A DNA stretch of 64,000 bases from positions 1,426,001 to 1,490,000 of the forward strand of contig NZ_JAHLQL010000001.1 of NCBI RefSeq assembly GCF_018919175.1. Direction: 5' to 3'. Under the pieces are notes generated by a model that saw nothing but the letters and a program-made list of their open reading frames with translations, had not been told where the DNA came from and searched no databases. The translations under genes and the position numbers were made by a program. Source of the DNA: Clostridium simiarum (GTDB lineage Bacteria > Bacillota > Clostridia > Clostridiales > Clostridiaceae). Positions 45,698-54,692 of the stretch are shown here, piece by piece. How positions within the stretch are numbered: the first letter of the stretch is position 1; each line of letters starts with the position of its first letter.

Positions 45698-46720
45698 TCA
45701 CTTTTCATACTTTTTACAGACATTAACCATTGACTGTATATTAATAAGACCACTTCTTACTCCTATACCACAAGCTGGAGCAAGAATGTGAACCCCGCTT
45801 TCAATACAAAACTTTGAAAGCTTTCCTACTGATTCAGAATTATTTTTTTCTATAGCATAGGTGCTTACATTTCCCATAATAGCTTTATCTTCTATATTCT
45901 TAGCTATCTCTTTTATTGCTGTGGCAGATTCTATACTAATAACATCACTATGAAGTTCATTTAATTCTTTATAAATACTTTCAAGCTTACCGCATATATG
46001 AATGATAATTCCCCCCACTGCATAGGGCTTTAATTCGTCCACTATTTTATTAAGATAGGGAATAGCAAACTCCTTAAAAAATTTTGGTCCTAATATCTCT
46101 CCAGTGCCTCCTGGATCTGATATAGCTATAATATCTGCTCCTGCTTCTAGCTGAGCCCTTCCAAAAATAATTAGTTCTTCAGTAACAAACTTCATATAGT
46201 CATGAACCTTTTTAGGATCTTTTCTAAGTTCTTTATAAAAATATGTAGGTTCCATAAGAGACGAGGCTAAACTTATAGGTCCTGTTAGATTACCTATTAT
46301 AGGTAGGTTTTTATCCATTTTTTTTAAGTATCCTATAGCATCTAACACCACCTTTGTCCTTCCTTCCCTTAAATCAATTTTATTTAGCATCTCCCACTGC
46401 CTTGCAGACTCTATTGGATATTTAGATACTCTTGGTTCATTGATTTTTGATCCTAAAAAAACCTCTGCACCCATAGCCTCAGCTTCCACCGTCATACAAA
46501 ATGGTACTCCTACATTTTCAAACCCACCATTTTCATATATTCCATAGGTAAGCCTTGCCATTAGCTGTGGATCACTATGAGCTTCTGGCCACTCTACCTT
46601 AGTTTTATCCATTACCTCTTCTATTATCATATTCATCATTCCCCCAGGACAAATACATGGAGGTCTGTCAACATCTTTTCTTTTTATGGCACTAAATAAT
46701 CTTTCCTTTGGAGTAATCAT
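45698..46720 (-). CDS. UroD-fold cobalamin methyltransferase (MtaA-like)
   Basis: A 340-residue TIM-barrel methyltransferase of the MtaA/UroD family. The zinc-binding set is visible: HICG in GGIIIHICGKLES (about 240-252) and the final Cys in ILAPACGI (about 315-322). DPGGTGEILGP and VSTYAIEK are typical of the MtaA branch. It transfers a methyl group to or from the corrinoid protein. It is the first gene of the operon, 9 bp before the activator gene. The methyl donor is not deducible; methoxylated aromatics are handled by UroD-fold enzymes in acetogens. Confidence 0.85.
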   Translation of the reverse strand: MITPKERLFSAIKRKDVDRPPCICPGGMMNMIIEEVMDKTKVEWPEAHSDPQLMARLTYGIYENGGFENVGVPFCMTVEAEAMGAEVFLGSKINEPRVSKYPIESARQWEMLNKIDLREGRTKVVLDAIGYLKKMDKNLPIIGNLTGPISLASSLMEPTYFYKELRKDPKKVHDYMKFVTEELIIFGRAQLEAGADIIAISDPGGTGEILGPKFFKEFAIPYLNKIVDELKPYAVGGIIIHICGKLESIYKELNELHSDVISIESATAIKEIAKNIEDKAIMGNVSTYAIEKNNSESVGKLSKFCIESGVHILAPACGIGVRSGLINIQSMVNVCKKYEK

Positions 46721-47049
46721 GCCTTTCTCCTTTCAAAATTTTACATACCTTTCATTTGAATTATACTATCTGAAAAGGTTTGTATTAATACTTATAAAGA
46801 AAAACAATATTACTTAATCTTAATATTTGTTTTACCAATACTTATATATACTTTTCCTATATAAATAAATATAAAGCATACTTATCCTTATCAATTTTGT
46901 AAATACTTATATACCTTTTTTCTTTGCATTTTTATATAATGTATAGGTATTTGATATTTTTTAAGACGGAAATTCATCTCCTAAGATTCCGATGGAGAGT
47001 ATATTTGTCATAAGCAAACTCTATTTCAGCCTAATAATAACTTGATAAT
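46721..47049 (-). promoter_or_regulatory. Leader region of the corrinoid operon with a possible pseudoknot
   Basis: About 330 bp upstream of the first methyltransferase gene. On the minus strand it contains a predicted H-type pseudoknot at 46967-46998, with TCTCC pairing GGAGA and CGGAA pairing TTCCG interleaved. A GAGT/ACTC hairpin precedes it (46997-47021). No known riboswitch consensus is recognised. The remaining sequence is AT-rich. Confidence 0.35.
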
Positions 47050-47086
47050 GAAAGAGATCATATCAAAATATAGCTCTGATATGATC
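47050..47086 (-). terminator. Rho-independent terminator downstream of proC
   Basis: GATCATATCA / TGATATGATC stem; on the minus strand it is followed by TCTTTCATT. It is 135 bp past the proC stop codon. Confidence 0.65.
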
Positions 47087-47219
47087 CCTTATTATTACAA
47101 TATTCTTTAAGCAATTCTGAGTAAAACATAGTGTAACTTTGCCAATATACATAGTAAAATTTCATCAGTATATACGTAGAAATTTTGTAATTATGCTCTT
47201 AAATACATAATATAATTCT

Positions 47220-48032
47220 TTACTTTAAATTAGACATTTCAATAGATTTTTTAGTGCAACTTCTCATAGCTGAAATAACAGCTGTTCTTAGCCCTTTTTC
47301 TTCAAGAGTTGCTACTGCTTCTATTGTGGTTCCTCCTGGAGAGCAAACCATATCTTTAAGTGCACCTGGGTGCATTCCTGTTTCCAATACCATTTTTGCA
47401 GAACCAAGCACAGCCTGTGCTGCAAATTTATAGGCTTGATTTCTTGGCATTCCATTAAGTACTGCCGCATCTGCCATAGCTTCTATAAACATATAAACAT
47501 AAGCTGGTGCTGATCCACTTACAGAAGTTACAACATCCATCAGATTCTCCTTTACTATTTCTGCCTTACCAAAGCTTTCAAATATAGCAACTATATCTTT
47601 TAATTCTTCATCAGTTATCATTTCATTTGGACATAATGCAGACATCCCTTCACCTACAAGTGCAGGGGTGTTAGGCATTACTCTAACTACCTTTAGTTTT
47701 CTTTCAAACATTTCTTCTGTGCCTTTAATATCTTTTCCAGCTGCAATAGTTACGATTATTACATTTTCTTTTACCTGATTTTTTATTTGATTAATTACTA
47801 TTGGATATAACTCTGGCTTTACAGATAAAATTAATATATCCGAAGTTTGAGCAACCTTACTATTATCAGTAGTTGTATTAATTCCATATTTATCATTAGC
47901 TGCTTTTAGACTTTTTTCGTTTAAATCCGCAACAATTATATCACTTGGAGAAACTATATTACTTTTAATAATTCCTCCCACCATAGCGAGCCCCATATTT
48001 CCGCAGCCTATAAATCCTATTGTCTTTTTCAT
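47220..48032 (-). CDS. proC: Pyrroline-5-carboxylate reductase
   Basis: A 270-residue ProC. The NAD(P) motif is GFIGCGNMGLAMVGG (5-19), VRVMPNTPALVGEG is near 118-131, and the family signature lies in the C-terminal helical domain (GMHPGALKDMVCSPGGTT). It reduces pyrroline-5-carboxylate to proline, linking ornithine and glutamate to proline, a Stickland electron acceptor. The upstream leader contains a small hairpin AGGACT/AGTCCT but no T-box consensus. Monocistronic. Confidence 0.95.
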   Translation of the reverse strand: MKKTIGFIGCGNMGLAMVGGIIKSNIVSPSDIIVADLNEKSLKAANDKYGINTTTDNSKVAQTSDILILSVKPELYPIVINQIKNQVKENVIIVTIAAGKDIKGTEEMFERKLKVVRVMPNTPALVGEGMSALCPNEMITDEELKDIVAIFESFGKAEIVKENLMDVVTSVSGSAPAYVYMFIEAMADAAVLNGMPRNQAYKFAAQAVLGSAKMVLETGMHPGALKDMVCSPGGTTIEAVATLEEKGLRTAVISAMRSCTKKSIEMSNLK

Positions 48033-48241
48033 AATTAAATCCTCCTAATTTTAACAGTAACTAGCCTTTTTAAAGGACTCCTCAGTCCTGTTAATTATTT
48101 AGTTTTATAATATTTTATCAAAATCATTGAAAGAGTTACTACATGCTGTAGCTCAACTATAATATCTATGTATCATCAAGATTTTTACTCCTCCAGTAAT
48201 AACTCTCTATTTACAACATCAAGTTGAAATAACTATACTGT

Positions 48242-48967
48242 CTATTTTGAACCACATCTTTCACATAGTTTTTTATATATTTCTATTGTTCCAGCTGCAA
48301 TTAAAGCTAAAAATATAAAATAAATATTATTATATAGGTTAATACTATATCCCATAACATCTGATCCTAAAAATTTTTTTATAATAAATTTCACCATAAA
48401 TATTGCAATAATATAAATAGAAATAGGAACCAAAATACTTTTGTTATTCATAATAGTATTTTTATATTTAATTTTACCGTATAAAGGATAGTAGGGAAAA
48501 ATATCTGTATCTCCTTGTTTGCTAATTCTTAAAACAGGCATTATAAATAAAGCTATTGCATTTGCAAGTATAAATTGATCAACAGTAATGCTTAAAATTG
48601 AAGAGTCCCCATTAAATAGATTAGAAATACCCATTATAAATACTATTAATATCATTCCTACTAAATATTTTTGTATATAGTTAAATACCTTGTAAGTTTT
48701 GCTTTTGCTACTATTTAGTTCCTCAATAATTGAATTACAAAATTCTTCGTAATCTTTTCCGATAAATAAATCTATGGATTTATTTTCAAATTGAGCTTGT
48801 AACATCATATCCATAATTTGTTGCAGAACTTCTTCCTTCTCATTAATGGTTAAATTACTACTTTGAATATAAGAGGTTATATTCTTATATAACCATAAGT
48901 TTTTCTCATTAAACTTTTTCTCTTCTTTTAATCTAATTACTCTTAATCTAATCCCTGATAACATCAT
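48242..48967 (-). CDS. PadR-associated membrane protein (HAAS/DUF1048-like)
   Basis: About 241 residues. An N-terminal soluble helical region contains EEVLQQIMDMMLQAQFENKS and DYEEFCNSIIEEL, like the PadR-associated HAAS/DUF1048 domain. About four transmembrane helices follow (from about 95), then a short Cys-containing tail. It overlaps the padR gene; the ATG at 48967 is chosen because GGGGGAGAG precedes it. PadR-HAAS pairs act as regulator and membrane partner in stress or antibiotic-response circuits, so a signalling role is inferred. No catalytic motif is visible. Confidence 0.6.
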   Translation of the reverse strand: MMLSGIRLRVIRLKEEKKFNEKNLWLYKNITSYIQSSNLTINEKEEVLQQIMDMMLQAQFENKSIDLFIGKDYEEFCNSIIEELNSSKSKTYKVFNYIQKYLVGMILIVFIMGISNLFNGDSSILSITVDQFILANAIALFIMPVLRISKQGDTDIFPYYPLYGKIKYKNTIMNNKSILVPISIYIIAIFMVKFIIKKFLGSDVMGYSINLYNNIYFIFLALIAAGTIEIYKKLCERCGSK

Positions 48968-49289
48968 TTCTCTCCCCCAATATACTATCAACATTTTTTT
49001 TCATTTCATTCCAAGATAATATAAATTGTTTTAACTCATAACTCCCCTCTTCTGTAAGATAATAATATTTTCTCATGGGTCCTAAAGGAGATTTTTTCAT
49101 GAGAGAATATACTAACTTTTTCTTTTCTAACCTTATCAATATTGGGTACACACTTCCCTCAGAAATACCTTCAAAGCCGAATTCTATTAATTTTTCGCAT
49201 ATTTCATAACCATAGGTTTCATTTTTATCTATTATGTTTAAAATACACCCTTCAAGTAGTCCTTTTAACATCTGTGTATTATTAGCCAT
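48948..49289 (-). CDS. PadR family transcriptional regulator
   Basis: A 113-residue winged-helix regulator with the PadR signature LLEGCILNIIDKNETYGYEICEKL at the N-terminus and the wing YPILIRLEKKKLV...YYLTEEG. The C-terminal dimerisation helix is short (PadR subfamily 2). It probably autoregulates the operon it forms with the overlapping membrane-protein gene. The effector is unknown. Confidence 0.88.
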   Translation of the reverse strand: MANNTQMLKGLLEGCILNIIDKNETYGYEICEKLIEFGFEGISEGSVYPILIRLEKKKLVYSLMKKSPLGPMRKYYYLTEEGSYELKQFILSWNEMKKNVDSILGERNDVIRD

Positions 49290-49407
49290 TTAATCACCTA
49301 CTTTGTATTGCATAATAGCTTATGATAAATATATCACTTACTACTTTGTAATGTCAAGTAGCTCTATAGAAATTTTTCTCTCTCTTTATTTTAAACTTTG
49401 TATGAAT

Positions 49408-49446
49408 TTTATCCAATACCTCCCTACTATGATATTTTCTGTTTAT
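49408..49446 (+). repeat. Structured intergenic repeat, copy 11 (remnant)
   Basis: TTTATCCAATACCTCCC joined within about 15 bp to TCTGTTTAT. Both ends of the family are kept and the whole middle is gone, as expected from an internal deletion. It is in the 300-bp gap between padR and the 4hbD terminator. Confidence 0.5.
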
Positions 49447-49448
49447 GC

Positions 49449-49494
49449 TAAAAAACACTATGAAAGTTATTTTTATTAATACCTTTCATAGTGT
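49449..49494 (-). terminator. Rho-independent terminator of the 4-hydroxybutyrate operon
   Basis: ACACTATGAAAG / CTTTCATAGTGT, a 12-bp perfect stem followed on the minus strand by TTTTTTAGC, about 95 bp past the 4hbD stop codon. Confidence 0.85.
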
Positions 49495-49590
49495 CTTACC
49501 ATATTTGCTTAAGTAAATGTAAAAATTTATTATATTAGCATTAATAAATTTTCATAGCTACCAAAAAAAAATGTTTAAATATTTAAAATT

Positions 49591-50706
49591 TTAAAATAAA
49601 TTTTTATATATTTTTAGCATGTCTTCCTTACTCATTTCCACATAATTATTATTCAATAACCTTTGTTGTGTACTTATAACACTTTCTGTAAAAGAATTTA
49701 TATCTTCTTCCTTCATACCATATAGTCTAAGTTGTTTCTTTTCAATTAAATTACCTAAAAGTTTTTCTAACTCTTGATATACTTCTTCTTTACTTACATT
49801 TAAAAGAGAAGCTAATAGCTGGTTTAGTTTTTCTATTTTTCCCTTAGGATTTTTTTCATTATAGAACCTAAAAACTTCTATAAAAAATTGATAGTTTGCC
49901 TCTCCATGAGGTACATGATATTTTCCTCCTAAAGGGTAAGATAGAGCGTGAACTGCTCCAACCCCTGCATTACCAAAGGCAATACCAGCATAATTACTAG
50001 CTAATAAAAATTGAGTTATAATCTCTTTTCTATAATCTTTTCCCTTTTTTATGATTTCTTTATATCCCATTATTATCATTTTTATAGCTTCTATACTGAA
50101 CATTTCTGTATACAAATTAGCTTTAGGAGAAACTAAAGCTTCTGTTGCATGTATTAATGCATCTATGGAGCTATAAACAAAAAACTCATAAGGTAACCCT
50201 TTAACTAATTCTGGTATAAGTATAGCATAATCAGGGTAAAGCTCTGGCACTGCAAGACCTAGTTTAGTCTGTTTAGCTTTTATTTCTGTTATAGATATGT
50301 TAGTAACCTCACTACCAGTTCCGCAGGTGGTTGGTACTATTATAAGTTCCTTATCCTTTATAGCCTCTATATCTCTTTCAAATAATTTTTCAGTGCTAGT
50401 AACATCTTTAAGGGCTATTATTTTTGAAATATCTATAATAGATCCTCCACCTAAAGCTATAATTCTTTTACAACACTTGGGCTTAGTATCAGCTATTATA
50501 CTATCAATTATATGGTCAGAAGGTTCTTTTAAATTGTAATCCTCTTGAAATACATAAGTGCATTTAATATCTAGAGATTTTAAAAAGCTATCATATAAAA
50601 ACCTATTGGTAAATATTAAGTCCCCTTCTCCTAAGTTAAATTCTTTAACAAATTCTATACAAGTTTCAAACTGATGAATCTCTGGTTTAATTTCTAAAAG
50701 TTTCAT
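49591..50706 (-). CDS. 4hbD: 4-hydroxybutyrate dehydrogenase (iron-type alcohol dehydrogenase)
   Basis: A 371-residue group III iron-dependent alcohol dehydrogenase. The nucleotide-binding GGGSIID (about 93-99) and PTTCGTGSEVT lie in the N-terminal half. Metal ligands are in VYSSIDALIHATEALVS and in the His-rich AVHALSYPLGGKYHVPHGEA. It reduces succinate semialdehyde to 4-hydroxybutyrate with NAD(P)H. The substrate call rests on operon context: it is the last gene after the CoA-acylating semialdehyde dehydrogenase. The 125-bp gap before it has a TTGACA but no matching -10, so a separate promoter is uncertain. Confidence 0.85.
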   Translation of the reverse strand: MKLLEIKPEIHQFETCIEFVKEFNLGEGDLIFTNRFLYDSFLKSLDIKCTYVFQEDYNLKEPSDHIIDSIIADTKPKCCKRIIALGGGSIIDISKIIALKDVTSTEKLFERDIEAIKDKELIIVPTTCGTGSEVTNISITEIKAKQTKLGLAVPELYPDYAILIPELVKGLPYEFFVYSSIDALIHATEALVSPKANLYTEMFSIEAIKMIIMGYKEIIKKGKDYRKEIITQFLLASNYAGIAFGNAGVGAVHALSYPLGGKYHVPHGEANYQFFIEVFRFYNEKNPKGKIEKLNQLLASLLNVSKEEVYQELEKLLGNLIEKKQLRLYGMKEEDINSFTESVISTQQRLLNNNYVEMSKEDMLKIYKNLF

Positions 50707-50831
50707 TAAAGTTCCTCTTTTCTTTAAAAATTAAAACTGGTTTTATACCATTACTTATAATCCAATGTTCTATTTAAGTGAATATAATCACCACACCATA
50801 TCTGGTTAAGGTATGTCAACTTAGTACATAT

Positions 50832-52196
50832 TTAAGCCCATATTTCCTCATCCTTTGGTACTTTAGCTTCACTATTATAAAATCCTATTCTAGATAAATT
50901 TATTAAGTGTTTATAATCTAAGTTTTCTGATATACTGTTATTTCCCCAAGAACCACAACCTAAAGTTGTAGTTGGTGCAAATCCATTATATAAGCTACCT
51001 CCCGCTGACGTGGATGAAGGTTGATTAACTACAAGTCTACTTATAGTCAACTTGTTTCCTGCATATGTTATATGTTCCTTATTGTTTGAATGTATTGCAC
51101 AGGAATGACCTCTTCCCTCTACGTTCAAATTACTTTGAGCTATATCTACCGCCTCTTCAAAGTCCTCATATTCAAAAGCCACCATTACAGGACACATTTT
51201 TTCCTTACATAATATATCCTTATGGCCTTTCCCCCTAGACTTAAGCATTATAACTTTTGTGTCTTTTGGAACCTTTACTTCAGCTAATTCTGCTATAAAC
51301 TGAACACTTTGTCCCACTATTTTGCCATTTATGCTTCCCTCTGGAAATATAACTTTTGCAAATTTTTCTACAGTTTCCTCATCTTCTACATAATAGGTTC
51401 CATTTGCTTTAAATTCTTCTATAATTTCAGTATATTTTTCCTTTGGAACTATTACACTCTGCTCTCCTGAACATATTATTCCATTATCAAAGGTTCTTCC
51501 TGTTATAATCTTAGGTACTACTTCCTTTATATCTACCTCTCTATCTATTATACATTGAACATTTCCTGCACCAACGCCATAAGCTGGCTTTCCGCTACTA
51601 TAAGCTGACTTAACCATACCCATACCACCTGTAGCAACAACCACATCTACAGATTTCATAAGTTCTGATGTAAGTTCTATAGATGGCTCTTCTATAACTT
51701 GAATTAAATTTTCTGGTGCACCCAATTTAGAAATATTCTCATTAAATAGTTCTACTATATATTTAGCACACTTTTTAGCCCTAGGGTGTGGAGCTATTAC
51801 AATTGCATTTCTTCCTTTTAGTGCAAACATAGCATTACACATAGGTGTAACTATAGGGTTTGTACAAGGTGTAACTGCCGCCACAACCCCCATAGGTTTA
51901 GCTACCATTATAAGAGCCTTTTCTCTATCTTCATCTATAACCCCTACAGACTTTTTTCCTTTTAAATTGTTCCATATAAGTTTTGACTTCCCCTTATTTT
52001 TGAGAACTTTATCATCATAAACACCCATTCCTGTTTCCTCTATGGCCATTTTTGCTAGTTCTTCGGCTCTGGTATAAACTACTTGTGCTATAGCTTTTAC
52101 TACTTTATCCACTTCTTCTTGTGAAAATTCTTCAAACTTACTTTGAGCCTCTTTAGCTCTTTTTATTAATTCATCAATATACAAATTAGCTGACAT
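50832..52196 (-). CDS. sucD: CoA-acylating succinate-semialdehyde dehydrogenase (SucD-like)
   Basis: A 454-residue acylating aldehyde dehydrogenase. The catalytic Cys242 lies in NGIICSGEQSVI, the cofactor region in AAVTPCTNPIVTPM (about 106-119), and GVGAGNVQCIIDR is also conserved. Members reduce acyl-CoA to aldehyde without further conversion to alcohol (no fused iron ADH domain). Between genes for a 2-oxoglutarate oxidoreductase and 4-hydroxybutyrate dehydrogenase, the natural substrate is succinyl-CoA, giving succinate semialdehyde. An ethanolamine/propanediol-type substrate is less likely, as no microcompartment targeting tail is visible. Confidence 0.88.
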   Translation of the reverse strand: MSANLYIDELIKRAKEAQSKFEEFSQEEVDKVVKAIAQVVYTRAEELAKMAIEETGMGVYDDKVLKNKGKSKLIWNNLKGKKSVGVIDEDREKALIMVAKPMGVVAAVTPCTNPIVTPMCNAMFALKGRNAIVIAPHPRAKKCAKYIVELFNENISKLGAPENLIQVIEEPSIELTSELMKSVDVVVATGGMGMVKSAYSSGKPAYGVGAGNVQCIIDREVDIKEVVPKIITGRTFDNGIICSGEQSVIVPKEKYTEIIEEFKANGTYYVEDEETVEKFAKVIFPEGSINGKIVGQSVQFIAELAEVKVPKDTKVIMLKSRGKGHKDILCKEKMCPVMVAFEYEDFEEAVDIAQSNLNVEGRGHSCAIHSNNKEHITYAGNKLTISRLVVNQPSSTSAGGSLYNGFAPTTTLGCGSWGNNSISENLDYKHLINLSRIGFYNSEAKVPKDEEIWA

Positions 52197-52247
52197 ATAA
52201 ATTCCCCCTAGATTCTAATTATTTTATAATTAAGCCTTTGCATTAAA

Positions 52248-52784
52248 TTAATTTTTTAAGGTTTGTTCCGTCATATCAATTCCAGCTTGAAAAGCAAGTA
52301 AATTTTTATCTATACTAGACTTTGGAACATTATCACAGATAGCCTTTTTTAAAGCATCATAGCTTACTAAATTAGTTACAGATGCTAATATACCAAGACA
52401 AAGCATATTTATTGCTTGAGGATTTTTTAGTATCTCTTCTGTATACTTTATTATGTTGAATTTTCTACAGTTTTTAATATCTCCCACTTCTAAGGTTTCA
52501 TCAGCTATAATCATAGCTTCTGGCTTAGAACAATCTTTAAACTTCTCTAGTCCCTTCTGGCTTAAGGCCAGTATTATATCTGCATTATTTACTCTCGGAT
52601 AAGATATATCTTGGTCAGCTATAATTACATCTGCCCTACAACATCCACCTCTTGATTCTGGACCATAATTTTGCGTTTGAACCACATGCCTGCCTTCTAA
52701 AACTGCTGCTTCTGCTAATATTACTCCGGATTTAACTATTCCCTGTCCTCCTAATCCTGTAAATATTATTTCTTTTTTATTCAT
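52248..52784 (-). CDS. korC: 2-oxoacid:ferredoxin oxidoreductase, gamma subunit
   Basis: A 178-residue gamma subunit. TGLGGQGIVKSGVILAEAA at the N-terminus and YGPESRGGCCRADVIIAD are diagnostic of the KorC/PorG family, which binds CoA at the dimer interface. It forms part of the four-subunit enzyme KorDABC encoded in order on this strand, 1 bp after korB. The reaction is 2-oxoglutarate plus CoA to succinyl-CoA, CO2 and reduced ferredoxin, if context is correct. Confidence 0.88.
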   Translation of the reverse strand: MNKKEIIFTGLGGQGIVKSGVILAEAAVLEGRHVVQTQNYGPESRGGCCRADVIIADQDISYPRVNNADIILALSQKGLEKFKDCSKPEAMIIADETLEVGDIKNCRKFNIIKYTEEILKNPQAINMLCLGILASVTNLVSYDALKKAICDNVPKSSIDKNLLAFQAGIDMTEQTLKN

Positions 52785-52785
52785 T

Positions 52786-53571
52786 TTATTTTTCCTCCCT
52801 AAAGACTTGTTTCAGATACTGTTCCACATACTCTGGCTCTTTATAACTTTTTAAAACTCCAATTTCAAACTTACTCTCCTTCTTATTTGCTACTTCCTCT
52901 TTCAAAGTTTTAACCATATTGTATGGTTTTCCAAGTTTATTTCTTCTTCCGTATTGCACTGGACATGGTGTTAAGGCTTCTACTATAGAAAATCCTTTGT
53001 TTTTAAAAGATTGTTTTATCATATTTACTAAGTGATTGTAATGTGCCACTGTACTTCTTGCTACATAGGTAGCACCTGCTGCTTCCGAAAGCTTGCATAT
53101 ATCAAAATCTCTTGATATATTTCCCTCTTCCGTAGTAGTTGTTCTTGCCTCTAGTGGCGTAGTTGGAGAACATTGTCCTCCTGTCATTCCATATATATTG
53201 TTATTAAATACTATTAAATTTAAATCTATATTTCTTCTACATGCATGTATTAGATGATTTCCTCCTATAGCAGCACAATCTCCATCTCCACTTATAACTA
53301 CCACCGTTAGCTCTGGATTTGCAAGCTTAATACCTGTAGCATAAGGAAGAGCTCTTCCATGTAGTGTATGTATAGTATCAAAATTCATATATTGGGCGGC
53401 TCTAGAGGAACATCCTATACCTGAAACTACACATAGTTTTTCTTTATCTATATCTAAAGAGTCTATAGCTTCTACCAAGGCACTTAAAACTATTCCATTT
53501 CCACAACCAGCACACCAGATGTGAGGAAGACGTTCTTTTCTTAAGTATTTATCCATTAAAGCTTCTTTCAT
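52786..53571 (-). CDS. korB: 2-oxoacid:ferredoxin oxidoreductase, beta (TPP) subunit
   Basis: A 261-residue TPP-binding subunit. The motif GDGDCAAIGGNHLIHACRRN (about 95-114) followed by NNNIYGMTGGQ is the TPP/Mg site. WCAGCGNGIVLSAL near the start is typical of KorB. LTPCPVQYGRRNKLG near residue 200 favours the 2-oxoglutarate-type enzymes. The stop codon of korA and the start codon of korB share one base. Confidence 0.92.
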   Translation of the reverse strand: MKEALMDKYLRKERLPHIWCAGCGNGIVLSALVEAIDSLDIDKEKLCVVSGIGCSSRAAQYMNFDTIHTLHGRALPYATGIKLANPELTVVVISGDGDCAAIGGNHLIHACRRNIDLNLIVFNNNIYGMTGGQCSPTTPLEARTTTTEEGNISRDFDICKLSEAAGATYVARSTVAHYNHLVNMIKQSFKNKGFSIVEALTPCPVQYGRRNKLGKPYNMVKTLKEEVANKKESKFEIGVLKSYKEPEYVEQYLKQVFREEK

Positions 53572-54692
53572 TATTTTTCTCCTCTCACAAACTTAACTAT
53601 TTCTTCAGGCTTAAATATCTCCCCACAATATTTATTTAATCCTATAACCTCCGCTTTTTTTCCAACTATCCTTTGAACTTCATAAATTAATTGACCTGCA
53701 TTTAATTCCGGTACATATACTTTTTCTATATTATTGTTGTTTACTATTCTCATTAATTCCTCATCTGGAAATGGCCATAAGGTGTATGGAACAAATAATC
53801 CTGTATCTTCTAAATCACCATTTAACACTAATTCCTTGCAAACTCTTGATACAGATCCAAAGGAAAGCAATAGCTTATTACATTTTTCTGTATTCACGGT
53901 ATGAAACAAAACTATATCCCTTTTATTCTTATTTATTTTATCTAATAATCTAGTTATAAGCTGTTGAGATACTTCTGTAGAGTTTGAAGGATAACCATAT
54001 TCATCATGGTTAAGTCCTGTTACATGAGATTTGTATCCCTTCCCTATAACTCCCATAGGTGGAATTAAATCTTCTGTAAATTCATAAGCCTTAAAATCCT
54101 TTATATTTTCAGGTGATTTTCTATTTATAATCTCTATATCATCTTTCAAATGTACGCTTTCTCTCATATGAGCAATAACTTCATCCATTAACAAAATAAC
54201 TGGCACTCTATATTTTTCTGAATAATTAAATGCCTTAATGGTTAATTCATATATAGTAGAAACACTAGTAGGCGCTATAACTATAACTGGGTGATCTCCA
54301 TGAGTTCCCCATATACTTTGCATCACATCTCCTTGAGATACAGAAGTGGGAAGTCCTGTACTTGGTCCCCCCCTCATAACATCAACTATTACACAAGGTA
54401 CCTCCGCCATAGAGGCATAACCTATCACTTCTTGCTTTAAAGAAAAACCTGGTCCACTAGTGGCAGTCATAGATTTTAATCCAGCCAAAGAAGCTCCCAC
54501 CATAGCTGCTGCTCCGCCAATTTCATCTTCCATTTGTATGAATTTTCCTCCAACTTTAGGAAGTTTTACAGAAGATATCTCTGCTATTTCACTTGCTGGA
54601 CTTATAGGATAACCTGCATAAAACTTCATACCTGCTTTTAAAGCCCCTTCAACACAAGCTTCATTACCTTGCATCAAAACCATATTACTCAT
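53571..54692 (-). CDS. korA: 2-oxoacid:ferredoxin oxidoreductase, alpha subunit
   Basis: A 373-residue alpha subunit. QGNEACVEGALKAGMKFYAGYPISPASEI at the N-terminus and MEDEIGGAAAMVGASLAG, then TATSGPGFSLK, are hallmarks of the KorA branch that uses 2-oxoglutarate rather than pyruvate. GGPSTGLPTSVSQGDVMQ follows. The C-terminal part is the domain II/III region. It overlaps korD by 8 bp. Substrate preference needs an assay; 2-oxoisovalerate enzymes are close relatives. Confidence 0.9.
   Translation of the reverse strand: MSNMVLMQGNEACVEGALKAGMKFYAGYPISPASEIAEISSVKLPKVGGKFIQMEDEIGGAAAMVGASLAGLKSMTATSGPGFSLKQEVIGYASMAEVPCVIVDVMRGGPSTGLPTSVSQGDVMQSIWGTHGDHPVIVIAPTSVSTIYELTIKAFNYSEKYRVPVILLMDEVIAHMRESVHLKDDIEIINRKSPENIKDFKAYEFTEDLIPPMGVIGKGYKSHVTGLNHDEYGYPSNSTEVSQQLITRLLDKINKNKRDIVLFHTVNTEKCNKLLLSFGSVSRVCKELVLNGDLEDTGLFVPYTLWPFPDEELMRIVNNNNIEKVYVPELNAGQLIYEVQRIVGKKAEVIGLNKYCGEIFKPEEIVKFVRGEK

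Noticed and set aside
48040..48110. T-box or attenuator ahead of proC
   Set aside because: There is one small hairpin AGGACT/AGTCCT, but no T-box motif, no specifier loop and no U-tract of terminator quality.
50706..50831. Separate sigma-A promoter for 4hbD
   Set aside because: A TTGACA is present on the minus strand, but no -10 box at 16-18 bp; read-through from the operon is simpler.
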